Source: Sporosarcina psychrophila
GTDB lineage: Bacteria > Bacillota > Bacilli > Bacillales_A > Planococcaceae
DNA length: 64,000 nt
NCBI RefSeq assembly: GCF_001590685.1
Contig: NZ_CP014616.1
Span: 598,501-662,500, forward strand
Direction of reading: 5' to 3'
The stretch's first letter is position 1, and every line of letters begins with the position of its first letter. The notes below the pieces were generated by a model that saw only the letters and a list, made by a program, of their open reading frames with translations, did not search any database and was not told where the DNA came from. Of this stretch, positions 62,816 through 64,000 are shown piece by piece. The position numbers and the translations under genes are program-made.

Positions 62816-64000
62816 TTGAAGCAGGACAATATTTTAGTATTGGATTTAGGTAGTAGTGAGAATACGACAATAGCCCGTTGGATTCGTGATTTAGGTGTAT
62901 ATAGTGAGATTCACCCTCATGATATTACATCACAAACGATTGAAGGTTTAAAAACGGTAAAAGGGATTATTTTAAATGGTGGTGAAAATAATATCGTTGA
63001 TGGTGAAGCGATTGACGTATTAGATGAAATATTCGCTTTAAACATTCCGGTAATTAGTGTGGGTCATCCTTCTACGAAAGCACTTAAAACATTCGAGCAA
63101 TGGCCAAGTGAAAAGGAAACGAAAGCACTTTTAAAAGATTTCGTGTTCCATACATGTAAGGCAGAAGCTAACTGGAATATGAAAAATTTCATTGATGATC
63201 AAGTTGCTTTAATCCGTAAACAGGTAGGCGATAAGAAAGTATTATTGGCTCTTTCAGGTGGTGTAGATTCTTCTGTTGTTGCGGCATTATTAGTTAAGGC
63301 AATCGGCAAGCAATTAATTTGTGTGCACGTAAACCATGGTTTAATGCGTAAAAACGAGTCTGAGGGCGTTGTTCAAATGTTCGAAAAAGACTTGGGGGAT
63401 AACCTTGTTTACGTGGATGCAAGCGAGCGTTTCTTAGGTAAACTAAAAGGGGTAGACGAGCCAGAAGAGAAGCGTAAAATTATCGGCAATGAATTTATTC
63501 GCGTATTTGAAGAAGAAGCGCGTAAACTTGAAGGAATTGACTTTTTAGCACAAGGAACAATATATCCAGATATCGTAGAATCTGGTACAAAAACGCATAA
63601 AGTTGTGAAGTCACACCATAATGTTGGAGGACTTCCAGAAGACTTGCAATTTGAATTAGTGGAGCCGTTATTCCAACTATTCAAAGATGAAGTACGTGCG
63701 TGTGGTGTTGAGTTAGGTCTTCCGCACGATATGGTATACCGCCAACCATTCCCAGGACCTGGTCTAGGTGTGCGCGTTTTAGGTGAAATTGAGCCTCATC
63801 GTCTTGAAGCGGTACGCGAATCAGATGCTATTTTACGCGAAGAATTTGCACTCGCAGGATTGGATCAGAAAGTTTGGCAATACTTTACAATCATTCCGAA
63901 CTTCAAGTCTGTCGGTGTACGCAACAACGAGCGTACGTATGAATACCCAATCATTATTCGTGCCGTCAACACAGTAGATGCGATGACAGCGACAGTGGAA
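62816..64000 (+). CDS. guaA: GMP synthase with degenerate glutaminase domain (3' end beyond window)
   Basis: It starts at TTG 62816, 10 nt after AAAGGAGG; 395 codons are visible. The N-terminal part (1-115) keeps the start of a GATase fold (NILVLDLGSSENTTIARWIR, GIILNGGENNIVDGEAI) but reads PVISVGHPST where FGICYGMQ with the catalytic Cys is expected. The stretch with catalytic His and Glu is gone, making it about 80 residues shorter than usual. The ATP-pyrophosphatase domain is intact: ALSGGVDSSVVAALLVKA near 145, GTIYPDIVESGTKTHKVVKS and RQPFPGPGLGVRVLGEIEPH. It must use free ammonia or another glutaminase. Purine riboswitch control is consistent with the GMP role. Confidence 0.9.
   Translation, partial: MKQDNILVLDLGSSENTTIARWIRDLGVYSEIHPHDITSQTIEGLKTVKGIILNGGENNIVDGEAIDVLDEIFALNIPVISVGHPSTKALKTFEQWPSEKETKALLKDFVFHTCKAEANWNMKNFIDDQVALIRKQVGDKKVLLALSGGVDSSVVAALLVKAIGKQLICVHVNHGLMRKNESEGVVQMFEKDLGDNLVYVDASERFLGKLKGVDEPEEKRKIIGNEFIRVFEEEARKLEGIDFLAQGTIYPDIVESGTKTHKVVKSHHNVGGLPEDLQFELVEPLFQLFKDEVRACGVELGLPHDMVYRQPFPGPGLGVRVLGEIEPHRLEAVRESDAILREEFALAGLDQKVWQYFTIIPNFKSVGVRNNERTYEYPIIIRAVNTVDAMTATVE

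Noticed and set aside
62632..62853. 73-codon ORF overlapping the guaA leader
   Set aside because: It starts inside the riboswitch terminator region and runs across the guaA start in another frame; no RBS.
63409..63684. Minus-strand ORF inside guaA
   Set aside because: It is antisense to the conserved synthetase domain.

Overview
The window is chromosomal DNA of a low-GC, spore-forming Bacillales bacterium. Three things suggest this: Bacillus-type Shine-Dalgarno sequences with many GTG/TTG starts, S-box and purine riboswitches, and a BclB-like spore-surface gene. The order yeaC-yeaD-yebA-guaA at the right end matches the Bacillus subtilis order. Gene content points to Sporosarcina or another Planococcaceae/Caryophanaceae member, but that is inference. 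No rRNA, tRNA, CRISPR array or complete mobile element was seen.

1-14.8 kb is gene-poor and partly decayed. It holds a collapsed IS21 remnant, an acidic repeat-rich exported protein (minus strand), a GroEL C-terminal remnant, a PadR-controlled pair of ABC exporter half-transporters joined by an 11-G tract, a HEXXH protein, a KGG-repeat stress protein, a DUF421 membrane protein, an unknown protein and a large YcdB/SLH-type exported protein. 14.9-20.7 kb is a probable spore-surface island: a BclB-like protein, a coiled-coil protein, a cysteine-rich protein and a three-gene operon ending in a coiled coil with 87-residue tandem repeats.

21-27.5 kb has gntR-gntK with a perfect GntR operator, then a Fur-type divergent siderophore uptake locus (two FecCD permeases, one lipoprotein). 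27.9-44 kb is a methionine region with three SAM-I riboswitches. One precedes the homocysteine methyltransferase/methylenetetrahydrofolate reductase fusion and metE, one precedes metI-metC-yxjG, and one precedes an MFS transporter. Embedded here are a 0.6-kb intergenic array of about 20-bp units, an HxlR regulator and FMN reductase sharing one operator, pirin, a flavin reductase and a FetAB-type transporter.

44-48 kb has a PadR/DUF2812 pair and alkylation repair genes (alkA, adaA, adaB). adaA is split by a -1 shift exactly at an A AAA AAG heptamer. 48.6-55.3 kb encodes an unusual peptide-type ABC importer: a fused double ATPase, two permeases with large N-terminal membrane extensions, and a substrate-binding lipoprotein whose domain order looks circularly permuted. 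55.7-58 kb is NAD synthesis (pncB-nadE). 58.2-62.5 kb is the overlapping MoxR/DUF58/transglutaminase operon. The window ends in guaA behind a purine riboswitch; the encoded GMP synthase lacks a functional glutaminase domain.

The strongest candidates for new biology are the permuted importer, the glutaminase-less GMP synthase, the 41-bp repeat array, the SAM-controlled MFS transporter, the adaA slippery site and the spore-surface island.
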